From NCBI RefSeq assembly GCF_000826545.1, contig NZ_CDME01000015.1:698207-762206 (forward strand): 64,000 bases of DNA. The letters are read 5' to 3'. The position numbers and the translations under genes are program-made. Each line of letters starts with the position of its first letter. The first letter of the stretch is position 1. A model generated the notes under the pieces. The model saw only the letters and a list, made by a program, of their open reading frames with translations, was not told where the DNA came from and ran no database searches. Shown here one piece after another: positions 42,933 to 54,676 of the stretch. The DNA comes from Kibdelosporangium sp. MJ126-NF4. Its GTDB lineage: Bacteria; Actinomycetota; Actinomycetes; Mycobacteriales; Pseudonocardiaceae.

Positions 42933-43770
42933 CCGTCGCCGTCCACGCGGTGATGAACAGCAGGAACCGCGCGACCAGGTTGGCGAACACCAGCAGACCG
43001 ATGACCGGGCCGAACAGGGCACCGGTCGGCGAGTTGGTGACAGTGGTCAGGTAGATCGCGCCGAGCTGCTTGAGGATCTCGAACCCGATCGCGGCCGCCA
43101 ACGCGCCTTTCATCGCGCTGCGCACGTTGACGCGTTCCCGTGGCAGCCGGGTGAGCACCCAGAGGAACACCAGCCAGTTCGCCAAGACCGACAACGCCAG
43201 CGTGGCCACGAACAGCAGGAACCGCGCCCATCCCGCCTGCTGCAGGCCGACGAGTTCCAGCAGCAGGTTCGCGAGGCCCGTCCCGGCGGCGGTGAGACCG
43301 AACGAGACCACGAGCGCCGCACCGAGGCTCAGCAGCGCCACCAGGTCCTTGAGCAGCGTGGGCAGCAGCGGCTGCTGGCCGCCTTTCTGGCCCCACTGCG
43401 CGGTCAGCGCGTCACGCAGGTTGCTCATCCAGCCGATGCCGGAGTAGACAGCCGCCAGCAGACCGATCACACCGACCGTGCTCTTGGACTGCAGCGCGGT
43501 CGTGACGACCTCGTTGATCGTGCTGCCGAGACTGCCGGGCACGGCCTCGCTGATGCTGTCCTTGAGCTGTGTCAGCAACTCGGGCTGCGCCTGCAGCACG
43601 AAACCGGCGACCGCGAACGCGATCATGAGTAGCGGGAACAGCGACAGCACACTGAAATACGTGATCGCCGCCGCGAACTGATTGCCGTACCGCTCAGTGA
43701 ACGCGTCGGCAGCCCGAATCAAGTGGTCGAGCCACGGCCACTTCCTGCGGTAATCATCCAGTTTTCCCAC
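42802..43770 (-). CDS. YihY/BrkB-family membrane protein
   Basis: A 322-residue integral membrane protein. The family opening (QFAAAITYFSVLSLFPLLMIAFAV), the YSGIGWMSNLRDALTAQW segment and six helices are present. The 50-residue hydrophilic C-terminal tail (SSAPDQSPQQDRPEQEQPDG) lies opposite the carboxypeptidase's coding end. Despite old ribonuclease BN labels, function is not established; envelope roles are assumed. Confidence 0.9.
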   Translation of the reverse strand: MGKLDDYRRKWPWLDHLIRAADAFTERYGNQFAAAITYFSVLSLFPLLMIAFAVAGFVLQAQPELLTQLKDSISEAVPGSLGSTINEVVTTALQSKSTVGVIGLLAAVYSGIGWMSNLRDALTAQWGQKGGQQPLLPTLLKDLVALLSLGAALVVSFGLTAAGTGLANLLLELVGLQQAGWARFLLFVATLALSVLANWLVFLWVLTRLPRERVNVRSAMKGALAAAIGFEILKQLGAIYLTTVTNSPTGALFGPVIGLLVFANLVARFLLFITAWTATASRGTAQSTSSAPDQSPQQDRPEQEQPDGHSAAESARSGSQGS

Positions 43771-43815
43771 ATATCGACGCTAAGTCCGACACCGCGGCTT
43801 CGCAGGATGAAACGC

Positions 43816-44832
<1,017 letters not shown>

Positions 44833-44870
44833 TTATTCGCCGTGCTCGGCGCGCCAAGACCAGGTGGGTG

Positions 44871-45005
44871 TCCTCGTGAGTGGTTTGCCCGCGCGTCCCT
44901 GGGGTCTGTCACTGAACAAACCGCTCACGAAGCGTTTGCCAGCGCGGCTGGTCGGGGTTGTCGTGAGCGGTTTGTTCGCCTTGAGGGGCAAACCACTCAC
45001 GAGGA
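44871..45005. repeat. nested inverted repeats, family B
   Basis: Outer arms 44871-44890 (TCCTCGTGAGTGGTTTGCCC) and 44986-45005 are exact complements; inner arms 44914-44930 and 44961-44977 (TCGTGAGCGGTTTGTTC type) also. The arms are alike, so the stretch can fold as one nested hairpin or as two side-by-side ones. It lies after the small membrane gene and before trpS, both on the minus strand, and may terminate the former. Confidence 0.8.
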
Positions 45006-45021
45006 GCACGCTGGAAACGGT

Positions 45022-45342
45022 TCAGGCGGTGGCAGCGGGCTGGGGCGTGACGTCCGGCTCGGTTACCGCGACTGGGGCCTGTGGCACCGCACTGGCGGCT
45101 ACGGACTCCGCGGGTGATTCGACGGTCTTCCTGGCCTTGGCCGATTTGCGGAAGAACCGCACACAGCCGAGCAGTAGTCCGCTCAAGCCGACCGCGGCCA
45201 CCACGATGCCGAAGGGTCCGCCGAAGTTGAAGGGCATCGCGGTCACCGTCTCCTGTGCGAACGCCACTCCACCGGACGCCACCATGAAGAGGGCCACGAA
45301 CGAAACAGTCACCAGGGAACGGGTCCTCACCCGATCACGCAC
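45022..45342 (-). CDS. small membrane protein of unknown function
   Basis: A 106-residue protein: N-terminal signal-like helix (SLVTVSFVALFMVASGGVAFAQ), a short outer segment, a second helix (GIVVAAVGLSGLLLGCVRFF) and an Ala/Pro/Val-rich cytosolic tail. GTG start behind GGAGGC. Function unknown. Confidence 0.75.
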   Translation of the reverse strand: MRDRVRTRSLVTVSFVALFMVASGGVAFAQETVTAMPFNFGGPFGIVVAAVGLSGLLLGCVRFFRKSAKARKTVESPAESVAASAVPQAPVAVTEPDVTPQPAATA

Positions 45343-45407
45343 TGGTTCGCCTCCTGCGCCACAAACCGACCTGGTATCCCCCGATCGAGGGACACGGTTG
45401 ACTCACG

Positions 45408-45436
45408 AGCCAAGGAAAAGCTACCGAGTGTGTCAA
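45408..45436 (-). promoter_or_regulatory. candidate sigma-70 promoter of the small membrane protein gene
   Basis: On the minus strand an exact TTGACA (45431-45436), 17-nt spacer and a weak -10 TTGGCT (45408-45413), 66 bp before the GTG start. Confidence 0.35.
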
Positions 45437-45517
45437 GCGGTCCGTCTGCACTCGGGCTCGCGGTCAGGGAGGCTATCGCTCGTTCGGGCGCACGGGCTTG
45501 GCGGGGTGTCGATCAAG

Positions 45518-45545
45518 ACCCGCCGCGTCCGGGGGCGCGGCGGGT
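45518..45545 (-). terminator. terminator after fbiC
   Basis: A perfect 10-bp GC stem (ACCCGCCGCG with CGCGGCGGGT) with 8-nt loop, beginning 8 bp after the fbiC stop. No T-run. Confidence 0.75.
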
Positions 45546-45552
45546 ACCTGCG

Positions 45553-48084
<2,532 letters not shown>

Positions 48085-48107
48085 CGAACAAGCCTAGGCG
48101 CCTTCAG

Positions 48108-48113
48108 TAGGAT
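48108..48113 (+). promoter_or_regulatory. -10 box of the metG leader
   Basis: TAGGAT is followed by exactly 6 nt and then the leader ATG at 48120, so transcription is expected to start on the A of that ATG. The same TAGGAT-N6-ATG layout occurs before the ArsR-like gene at 35608. No convincing -35 is seen. Confidence 0.55.
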
Positions 48114-48119
48114 GAGGAG

Positions 48120-48185
48120 ATGCGAAAGAGTGTAGTGAGCACCGTCACGATGTGGGCCCCTCCGGGCCCCGTCAGTGTGCGCTGA
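48120..48185 (+). CDS. putative 21-residue leader peptide upstream of metG
   Basis: A short ORF reading MRKSVVSTVTMWAPPGPVSV plus Arg, with no shadow of a larger gene. It starts at the expected transcription start of a TAGGAT promoter, so it would be translated leaderless. It carries a Met-Trp pair and an APPGP run, both of which can slow ribosomes, and its codons cover a GGGCCC hairpin (48154-48169). Its position before a hairpin and metG suggests attenuation control. Confidence 0.5.
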   Translation: MRKSVVSTVTMWAPPGPVSVR

Positions 48186-48199
48186 TTCCTTCGCACCAG

Positions 48200-48231
48200 G
48201 TACCCGGTCGACAACCGGGTACTTGAGTTTG
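48200..48231 (+). promoter_or_regulatory. candidate transcription attenuator before metG
   Basis: GTACCCGGT (48200-48208), loop CGACA and ACCGGGTAC (48214-48222) make a perfect 9-bp stem followed by TTGAGTTTGT. A further GC hairpin (TGGCGG...CGCCA, about 48241-48255) lies just ahead of the metG RBS. Layout: leader peptide, hairpin, gene. Confidence 0.5.
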
Positions 48232-48271
48232 TCCCCCGGTTGGCGGCCCCGCCACCAGGGAGAACAGACAG

Positions 48272-49669
48272 ATGAGCTTCTACGTCGCCACCTCGATCGC
48301 GTACGTCAACGCCGAGCCGCACATCGGCTACGCACTCGAACTCGTCCAGGCGGACGCGCTCGCCCGCAACCGGCGCCTGCGCGGCGAACAGGTCAGATTC
48401 CAGACCGGCACGGACGACAACGCGACCAAGAACGTCACCGCCGCACGCGCGGCCGGACTCGACGTGCGGACGTTCGTCCAGGGCAATTCGGCCCGGTTCG
48501 CGGCGCTGCGCGAACCGCTGGAGCTGTCGTACGACGACTTCGTCCGCACCGGTTCGGATCCCCGGCACCGCGCGGGCGTCGAACGCCTCTGGCGGGCGTC
48601 CGCCGAACGCGGCGACTTCTACCGCAAGTCATACACGGGCTACTACTGCTCGGGCTGCGAGGCGTTCGTGACCGAGCCCTCCTGCCCGGAACACGATGCC
48701 GATGCCGAGGTCGTCACCGAGGAGAACTGGTTCTTCCGGTTGTCGAAGTACGCCGACCGGCTGCTGCACGCACTCGAACACGAGATCCGGATCGAGCCGC
48801 AGGCCCGCCGCAACGAGGTGCTTTCCTTTGTCCGGTCCGGCTTGTCGGACATCAGCGTGTCCCGGCCGTCGGCCCGGTCGGGCGGCTGGGGCATCCCGGT
48901 TCCCGGCGACGAGTCACAGGTGGTCTACGTCTGGTGGGACGCGCTGGCCAACTACGTGACCACGCTCGGCGAGTCCTTCGACCAGTGGTGGCGCGACGGC
49001 GAGCAGGTGCACGTGATCGGCAAGGGCATCACCCGGTTCCACGCGGTCTACTGGCCCGCGCTGCTGCTGTCGGCCGGACTGCCGTTGCCCAAGACGATCT
49101 TCGTGCACGAGTACCTGACCTCGCACGGCGCCAAGATCTCGAAGAGCTCCGGCGTCCGGGTGTCCCCTGTGGACCTGATCGACAGGTACGGCGTCGACGC
49201 GGTGCGCTGGTGGCTGTTGCGTGAACCGGCGCGGCTCGGCGACACGGACTTCACCGAGCAGCGGCTCGTCGACCGGTCCGACAGCGAGTTGGCCAACGGC
49301 GTCGGCAACCTGTTCAACCGGGTCAGAGGTCTTTCCGGAGGGTCCATTCCGGACGGGCCTGGAATCGAGCTCGCCTCCACAGTGGATGACGCGCTGCGCG
49401 CGTTCGACTTCCGTGCGGCCACGGGCGCGATCGTGGCGGCGGTCGACGACGCGAACCGTCTTATTGAGACAACCAGGCCCTGGGAGCGCTCCGATAACGA
49501 GAAAACCGAGCTGTTGAGCCAACTTGGCGGCGCCTGCCGGACGATCGCGCACGAACTGTCGGCTTTTCTCCCCTCCGGCGCGGCACGATTGTCAGACACG
49601 CCAAGGGCCTTTCCGCGACTGGCGGACAGCGCGGGAACCGGTAAGGCATCATCTCCCACGTGGACATAA
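48272..49669 (+). CDS. metG: methionine--tRNA ligase
   Basis: A 465-residue class I synthetase charging tRNA-Met. HIGH-type motif PHIGYA near residue 16, a zinc-knuckle-like CSGCEAF...SCPEHD insertion, WWDALANYVT, and the KMSKS-type loop AKISKSSG. It lacks the C-terminal tRNA-binding extension of longer forms. The N-terminus (YVATSIAYVNAEPHIG) is of the shorter, second-type MetRS. RBS AGGGAGA. It overlaps the RDD gene by 10 bp. Whether it is the only MetRS of the cell cannot be seen here. Confidence 0.93.
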   Translation: MSFYVATSIAYVNAEPHIGYALELVQADALARNRRLRGEQVRFQTGTDDNATKNVTAARAAGLDVRTFVQGNSARFAALREPLELSYDDFVRTGSDPRHRAGVERLWRASAERGDFYRKSYTGYYCSGCEAFVTEPSCPEHDADAEVVTEENWFFRLSKYADRLLHALEHEIRIEPQARRNEVLSFVRSGLSDISVSRPSARSGGWGIPVPGDESQVVYVWWDALANYVTTLGESFDQWWRDGEQVHVIGKGITRFHAVYWPALLLSAGLPLPKTIFVHEYLTSHGAKISKSSGVRVSPVDLIDRYGVDAVRWWLLREPARLGDTDFTEQRLVDRSDSELANGVGNLFNRVRGLSGGSIPDGPGIELASTVDDALRAFDFRAATGAIVAAVDDANRLIETTRPWERSDNEKTELLSQLGGACRTIAHELSAFLPSGAARLSDTPRAFPRLADSAGTGKASSPTWT

Positions 49670-50085
49670 CCTCTGTGCGGCGCCGTGACTTGCACCAGCC
49701 CGTGATGGTCACGGGTGAGGTGCCCGCCGTCCACGGCGCGAACAACGACCCGCGTTACCCGTCGAAGAGAGCGCTCAGGATGATCCTCTCTTTCCTGATC
49801 GACCTCGCCGTGCACATCGGTGTGCCGGTCGGCGTCGCCTACGCGCTGGACATGCGCGAGCCCGGCCTCACCAGCGGACAGTTCGGCATGGTCTGCGTGC
49901 TCGGCTTCCTCGCACTGTCGATACTGGACCGGATCTTCCTGCAGTGGGCCGCGCGGGTCACCGTCGGCAAGGTCGTCACGGCACTGCGCACGATCCGCGA
50001 GGACACCGGCGGCAGGCCGACGTTCGGGATGCTGGTGAAGGCCTGGCTCTGGGGCATCTTCGCGGCCATCTCAGCGCTCGGCTGA
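49660..50085 (+). CDS. RDD-family membrane protein
   Basis: A 141-residue protein with an N-terminal hydrophilic part and the RDD pattern: Arg and Asp in RMILSFLIDLAVHIGVPV, then LGFLALSILDRIFLQWAARVTVGKV, and a third helix at the C-terminus. Transport or envelope stress roles are assumed for the family. GTG start inside the metG end; the stop overlaps the convergent gene by 15 bp. Confidence 0.75.
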   Translation: MDITSVRRRDLHQPVMVTGEVPAVHGANNDPRYPSKRALRMILSFLIDLAVHIGVPVGVAYALDMREPGLTSGQFGMVCVLGFLALSILDRIFLQWAARVTVGKVVTALRTIREDTGGRPTFGMLVKAWLWGIFAAISALG

Positions 50086-51135
50086 CCAGGGCGATTCCTG
50101 GGTGAGGTTCCGCAGGTCCCTGGCGTGACGGATGGCGGCGAGCTCGGCGAGCATCCGGTCGCGGGCCTGCGGATCGTGGGCAGCGTCGGACTTGCGGAGG
50201 TTGCGATCAAGCCGCGACTGCCGCAACAGAGTCCACTTCGGGGCCAGCGCCAACCGTGCGACGCGACGCGCGGCGCGATCACGGGTGCGGGTCAATGCAT
50301 CGCGCTCATCATCGGCCAGACCGAACCGGGACAGAAAACGTTCCCGCAGTTCCCTACCGATCCGGGCAACGGTGCCGGTCCGCTGATAGCCACGGGCCCG
50401 AAGCTCGACGCCGAGCGCGAAATGCAGCGCGACGACAGACAGAACCGGGCCGAAGATCACCCGGGCTGTGCCGAGGAAAGGGCCGGACAGAACCAGTGCG
50501 GCGTACGCGGACGCGCCGCACAACGCCCAGGCCAGCCACCGAGCCGGACCAGGAGTACCACCACGGCGACGAACACCCTCGAACATCGAGATACCGCAGG
50601 CGACGAGGACGATCTCCATGCCCGCGAACATCGCGATCCGCTCGGGGACGTTGGCCACGCCGAGCTTGTCGCCGAAAAACCGCCAGCTGGTGTCAACCGA
50701 GACCACGAGGCCGACTATCGCGCCGAGCAGGAAAACCCAGGTACTGAACCGTTTTTGTGGCTTGTCAGCTGCCTCTGGCGACTCGCTTCGCGCCTCGCGC
50801 GGCCGGTTGACGACCGGCGCCTGGTCGCGCTCGGCGGCTGACGCCTGGTGCGTGGAAGTCGCGATGGAATCCAGCTCCGCGATGAGTTCCGGCGTCAGCC
50901 TGACCAGCTCGCCCGTCGACCCGACACCGTTCTGCTTGCGCCACGCGCTGACCACACTGGATAGATGAGACCGATCGGATCGCACCTTGTATGTCGCCAG
51001 CCACTCGCGGACAGCGGCGGTCGTCGGCTGCGGAACCTGTTCACACGCATAGCGAATCTTGTCCGCCTGCGAGCGTAACGAGTCCAACGCGGCCTTGTGC
51101 TTCGGCGTCGGACGGCTGTCCGCCTTGGCAGTCAA
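50071..51135 (-). CDS. membrane protein resembling actinomycete mobile-element genes
   Basis: A 354-residue protein: N-terminal helical/DNA-binding-like region (KHKAALDSLRSQADKIRYACEQVPQ, VREWLATYKVRSDRSHLSSVVSAWR), Pro/Glu-rich linker, four membrane helices (WVFLLGAIVGLVVSVDTSWRF, IAMFAGMEIVLVACGISMF and two more) and a basic C-terminus. This plan resembles membrane proteins of integrative conjugative elements (AICE-like); the assignment is by resemblance only. TTG start supported by GGAGG 10 nt upstream; no in-frame ATG or GTG fits. Confidence 0.65.
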   Translation of the reverse strand: MTAKADSRPTPKHKAALDSLRSQADKIRYACEQVPQPTTAAVREWLATYKVRSDRSHLSSVVSAWRKQNGVGSTGELVRLTPELIAELDSIATSTHQASAAERDQAPVVNRPREARSESPEAADKPQKRFSTWVFLLGAIVGLVVSVDTSWRFFGDKLGVANVPERIAMFAGMEIVLVACGISMFEGVRRRGGTPGPARWLAWALCGASAYAALVLSGPFLGTARVIFGPVLSVVALHFALGVELRARGYQRTGTVARIGRELRERFLSRFGLADDERDALTRTRDRAARRVARLALAPKWTLLRQSRLDRNLRKSDAAHDPQARDRMLAELAAIRHARDLRNLTQESPWSAER

Positions 51136-51228
51136 GAGCAGGCCTCCACTTCATGTTCGCCAGAACGCTCACACGCGACACTGGGGTGAACTCCCGTGGG
51201 TGGGCCCGGACAACGCCATTGTCATGTC

Positions 51229-51248
51229 CTGCCCACAGCGCTGGGCAG
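51229..51248 (-). terminator. hairpin after xthA
   Basis: CTGCCCA-CAGCGC-TGGGCAG, a perfect 7-bp stem starting 5 bp after the xthA stop. It separates xthA from the TTG-start gene on the same strand. Confidence 0.6.
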
Positions 51249-51252
51249 CGTA

Positions 51253-52062
51253 CTACAGCGGCTGATCGGCGAACGTGACCGTCACCGGAGCATGGTCCGA
51301 CCAGCGCTCGGCGTAACTCGCGGCGCGTTCGACGACAGCACTCGTCGCGCGGGCGGCCAGGCCGGGAGTGGTGATGTGCAGGTCGATGCGCCAGCCCGAG
51401 TCGTTGTCGAAGGCCTGTCCCCGGTAGCTCCACCACGTGTACGGGCCGGGGCCCTCCGGGTGCAGGGCGCGGACGACGTCGACGTAGCCGACCTCGTCGA
51501 AGATCCGGGTCAGCCAGGCGCGTTCCTCCGGTAGGAACCCGGACGACTTCTGGTTGCCCTTCCAGTTCTTCAGATCCGCCTGCTGGTGCGCGATGTTCCA
51601 GTCACCGGCGACCAGGACCTCGTCACCGGCCGCGGCGGCCTTCTCCCGTAGCTCGGCGAGGTAGGGCAGGAACGCGTCCATGAAGCGTTCCTTCTCCAAC
51701 TGCCGTTCGGTGCCCACGTCGCCGCTGGGCACGTAGACGCTGCCGACCACGACGCCCGGCAGCGCGACCTCGACGTAGCGGCCGCTGTCCTCGAACTCCG
51801 ACGCGCCGAAGCCGATCCGGACCGACTCGGGCTCGACACGGCTGTACACCGCCACGCCCGCGCGGCCTTTCATGGTCGCGGGCGCATGCGTTGCGAACCA
51901 CCCGTTCGGGTCACGGACCTCGGCGGGCAGCTGGTCCAACGTGGCCCGCACTTCCTGGAGGCACACCACGTCGGCCTCGGTGGCGTCGAGCCATTCGGAG
52001 AAGCCGTTGTCCTTGCGCGCGGCAGCCCGCAGGCCGTTCACATTGATGGAAGAGATGATCAA
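51253..52062 (-). CDS. xthA: exodeoxyribonuclease III
   Basis: A 269-residue AP endonuclease/3'-exonuclease of base-excision repair. N-terminal ISSINVNGLRAA, catalytic Glu in CLQEVRA, GDWNIAH, and the terminal DHITTPG...SDHAPV (Asp-His). The N-terminus fits only TTG 52062, which overlaps the upstream stop as TTGA, the counterpart of the ATGA couplings elsewhere. Coupled to an SH3-domain gene. Confidence 0.92.
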   Translation of the reverse strand: MIISSINVNGLRAAARKDNGFSEWLDATEADVVCLQEVRATLDQLPAEVRDPNGWFATHAPATMKGRAGVAVYSRVEPESVRIGFGASEFEDSGRYVEVALPGVVVGSVYVPSGDVGTERQLEKERFMDAFLPYLAELREKAAAAGDEVLVAGDWNIAHQQADLKNWKGNQKSSGFLPEERAWLTRIFDEVGYVDVVRALHPEGPGPYTWWSYRGQAFDNDSGWRIDLHITTPGLAARATSAVVERAASYAERWSDHAPVTVTFADQPL

Positions 52063-52427
52063 CAGTCGCGGCCCTGCAGTGGCTTGACGTACTCGTTGGA
52101 CACCCAGCGGTTCTCCGCGAGCTTGCGGAAGCCGTTCTGCACGACCTTCTCCGCGTCCGACTCGGCGTTGCGCTGGAACTTGCCGACCACCTGCGCCTTC
52201 GCGTCGGGCGCCGAACGGACGTTCAGCACGTCGGCGGTCACCGCCACCCGGCACGCCGTCGAGGTCGACGCAGGCGCGTTGGCGTTGCTCGCCCCGCCCT
52301 CTTTCTGCTTGTCGTTGCCAAGCACGTACAAGATGACGACCCCGACCAGCACCGCGACCACGATCAGTGTCCGCTTCGGTGCCAACACGATCACCTCTCT
52401 CGCCCTGGCCAAAACTTTCGTCACCAT
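52059..52427 (-). CDS. membrane-anchored SH3-like domain protein
   Basis: A 122-residue protein: short basic N-terminus, one membrane helix (TLIVVAVLVGVVILYVLG), a linker, and a bacterial SH3-like domain (CRVAVTADVLNVRSAPDAKA, WVSNEYVKPL) with Cys at both ends of the domain that could pair. Such domains bind peptidoglycan or target wall enzymes. ATG 52427 is preferred to the longer frame. It is translationally coupled to xthA. Confidence 0.8.
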   Translation of the reverse strand: MVTKVLARAREVIVLAPKRTLIVVAVLVGVVILYVLGNDKQKEGGASNANAPASTSTACRVAVTADVLNVRSAPDAKAQVVGKFQRNAESDAEKVVQNGFRKLAENRWVSNEYVKPLQGRDC

Positions 52428-52525
52428 GAGACACGTATAACGCAGCTCACAGCCCTGGCAGAACCGCTGAGCCCGAGAACCACCCAAGTCAGCGATCAAC
52501 CACCCACGGTGATTATGCACGGAGT

Positions 52526-52556
52526 AAACCCCCGTGGACATGGCCCACGGGGGTTT
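52526..52556 (-). terminator. terminator after icd
   Basis: AAACCCCCGTGG-N7-CCACGGGGGTTT, a perfect 12-bp stem, ending in T-rich sequence in either direction, 16 bp after the icd stop. It can also protect against read-through from the other strand. Confidence 0.9.
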
Positions 52557-52572
52557 CTCAGCGTGCAGTCTT

Positions 52573-53787
52573 TCAGGCCATCTTCTTCTGGAGGTTCTCG
52601 TCCAGCGTGGCCAGGAACTCCTCGGTGGTCTGGTAGGCCTGCTCCGGGCCGATCAGCAGGGCGAGGTCCTTGGTCATCTTGCCGCTCTCGACGGTCTCGA
52701 CGACGACCTGCTCCAGCGCGTGCGCGAAGCCCGCCACCTCGGGGGTGCCGTCCTGCTTGGCGCGCGCGTCCAGGCCGCGGGTCCACGCGTAGATCGACGC
52801 GATCGGGTTGGTGGACGTCGGCTTGCCCGCCTGGTGCTGGCGGTAGTGCCGGGTGACCGTGCCGTGCGCGGCCTCGGCCTCGACCTTGCCGTCCGGGGTC
52901 ATCAGCACCGAGGTCATCAGGCCGAGCGAGCCGAAGCCCTGCGCCACGGTGTCGGACTGGACGTCACCGTCGTAGTTCTTGCAGGCCCAGACGTAGCCGC
53001 CCTCCCACTTCAGCGCCGCGGCGACCATGTCGTCGATCAGCCGGTGCTCGTAGGTCAGGCCCTTGGCGTCGAAGTCCGCCTTGAACTCGGCGTCGAAGAT
53101 CTCCTGGAACACGTCCTTGAACATGCCGTCGTAGGCCTTGAGGATCGTGTTCTTGGTCGACATGTAGACCGGGAACTCACGGTCAAGGCCGTAGCGCAGC
53201 GAGGCGCGGGCGAAGTCCTCGATCGACTTGCGGAAGTTGAACATCCCCATCGCGACGCCGCCGCCCTCGGGGAAGTTCGCGACCTGGAACTCCATCGGCT
53301 CGGAGCCGTCTTCCGGCTTGTAGCTGATGGTCAGCGTGCCGGGGCCGGGCACCTTGAAGTTGGTGGCCTTGTACTGGTCGCCGTGCGCGTGACGGCCGAT
53401 GATGATCGGCTTCGTCCAGCCGGGAACCAGCCGGGGAATGTTGGAGATGACGATCGGCTCGCGGAAGATCACGCCGCCGAGGATGTTGCGGATCGTGCCG
53501 TTGGGCGAGAGCCACATCTTCTTCAGGCCGAACTCCTCGACCCGCGCCTCGTCCGGGGTGATGGTGGCGCACTTGACGCCGACGCCGTGCCGCGCGATGG
53601 CGTTGGCCGCGTCGACGGTGACCTGGTCGTCGGTGGCGTCCCGGTGCTCGATGCCCAGGTCGTAGTAGTCCAGGTTGATGTCCAGGTACGGGTGGATCAG
53701 CTTGTCCTTGATGAACTGCCAGATGATGCGGGTCATCTCGTCGCCGTCGAGTTCGGCGACCGTCCCCTGGACCTTGATCTTGGCCAT
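52573..53787 (-). CDS. icd: NADP-dependent isocitrate dehydrogenase
   Basis: A 404-residue homodimeric-type (eukaryote-like) NADP isocitrate dehydrogenase. [12 protein letters not shown] at the N-terminus, substrate Ser/Asn in [12 protein letters not shown], metal Asp in [13 protein letters not shown], and cofactor segment [22 protein letters not shown] lies about 15 nt upstream of the ATG. It supplies 2-oxoglutarate and NADPH. Confidence 0.96.
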   Translation of the reverse strand: MAKIKVQGTVAELDGDEMTRIIWQFIKDKLIHPYLDINLDYYDLGIEHRDATDDQVTVDAANAIARHGVGVKCATITPDEARVEEFGLKKMWLSPNGTIRNILGGVIFREPIVISNIPRLVPGWTKPIIIGRHAHGDQYKATNFKVPGPGTLTISYKPEDGSEPMEFQVANFPEGGGVAMGMFNFRKSIEDFARASLRYGLDREFPVYMSTKNTILKAYDGMFKDVFQEIFDAEFKADFDAKGLTYEHRLIDDMVAAALKWEGGYVWACKNYDGDVQSDTVAQGFGSLGLMTSVLMTPDGKVEAEAAHGTVTRHYRQHQAGKPTSTNPIASIYAWTRGLDARAKQDGTPEVAGFAHALEQVVVETVESGKMTKDLALLIGPEQAYQTTEEFLATLDENLQKKMA

Positions 53788-53881
53788 CTGCCTGGGTTCC
53801 TCTCCCGGGATGTTCTCGTCTTTGAGTCTTCAGTTAACGGTACAAGCGTACTGGTAGCTTGTCCTGGCCGTGTCGCGGCCG

Positions 53882-54526
53882 TCACTTGGGCTGGATCGTA
53901 TGCCGCCTGCGCACCACCACGAGGATCACCGCTCCGGCGAGGATCAGCAGCGTGGCGACGATCAAGAAGGCACCGGCGCCGAACCCCGTCCGCGCCAGGT
54001 CGTCACCCTGCGGAGGCTGTGCGACCACCGCCGACGCACTGGTGGACGTGACAACGGCGGGAGCGCTGGCCGAGGTCGTGGTCTCCGGTGTGGTCGCTGT
54101 GGTGACCACGGTCGTAGTCGTGGTCGTGGTCACCGGGGTCGTCGTCGTGGGGGTCGGCCGTGGCTTGGCGCAGGCGAACCAGTTGGTGATCGTGGCAGGC
54201 CCGTCCACGGGCGCACGCAGGTCCTTCCACGGCAACGCGCCCAGGTTGGCGTACGTGTTGTACGACGAAGCGCCCTGCACCACCACGCCGAGAACCTGGT
54301 AGCCGTCCGGGACGGCGGTGATGTCCAGGAAGGTGTTCTCCCTGAGCGTGCCCGTCACCGCGACGATGTCGCCTGGCACGGTCGCGGACCGGCACGTCTT
54401 CACGGTGCCCGCGACCGCGGTCGCTCGTGCGTCGCCCGCGTCCGGCGCGGCAACCGCCGTACCGGCTGGCGACAGACATAAGGTGACGGTGAGTGTTGCC
54501 AGTACACGACGGGTGTGACGGTGCAT
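53882..54526 (-). CDS. cell-wall-anchored surface protein with LARTG sortase signal
   Basis: A 214-residue secreted protein. ATG 54526 has GGGAG 9 nt upstream and opens a Sec signal (VLATLTVTLCLSPAGTAVAAP). A roughly 90-residue beta-rich domain (two Cys, TCRSATVPGDIV and NWFACAKP) is followed by a Thr/Ala-rich stalk and a class E sortase motif LARTG, a membrane helix (AFLIVATLLILAGAVILVVV) and RRR. It should be covalently attached to the wall by sortase E. Confidence 0.85.
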   Translation of the reverse strand: MHRHTRRVLATLTVTLCLSPAGTAVAAPDAGDARATAVAGTVKTCRSATVPGDIVAVTGTLRENTFLDITAVPDGYQVLGVVVQGASSYNTYANLGALPWKDLRAPVDGPATITNWFACAKPRPTPTTTTPVTTTTTTTVVTTATTPETTTSASAPAVVTSTSASAVVAQPPQGDDLARTGFGAGAFLIVATLLILAGAVILVVVRRRHTIQPK

Positions 54527-54676
54527 GCCTGCGCTCCCAGGTGGTTCGAGGCCAAGATCATGCACACCTCCGCGCGCGGCGCGACACCCGGGGCCCGACG
54601 GTCCACTTAGGATCCCCAGCTCACGGCCCGGAAACCGCTATCCTGCCGCTCTGGCGATCTTGAGGGGGAGACCGGG

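Noticed and set aside
52534..54051. 505-residue plus-strand frame across icd
   Set aside because: Arg/Val/Asp-rich shadow of icd and of the surface protein gene.
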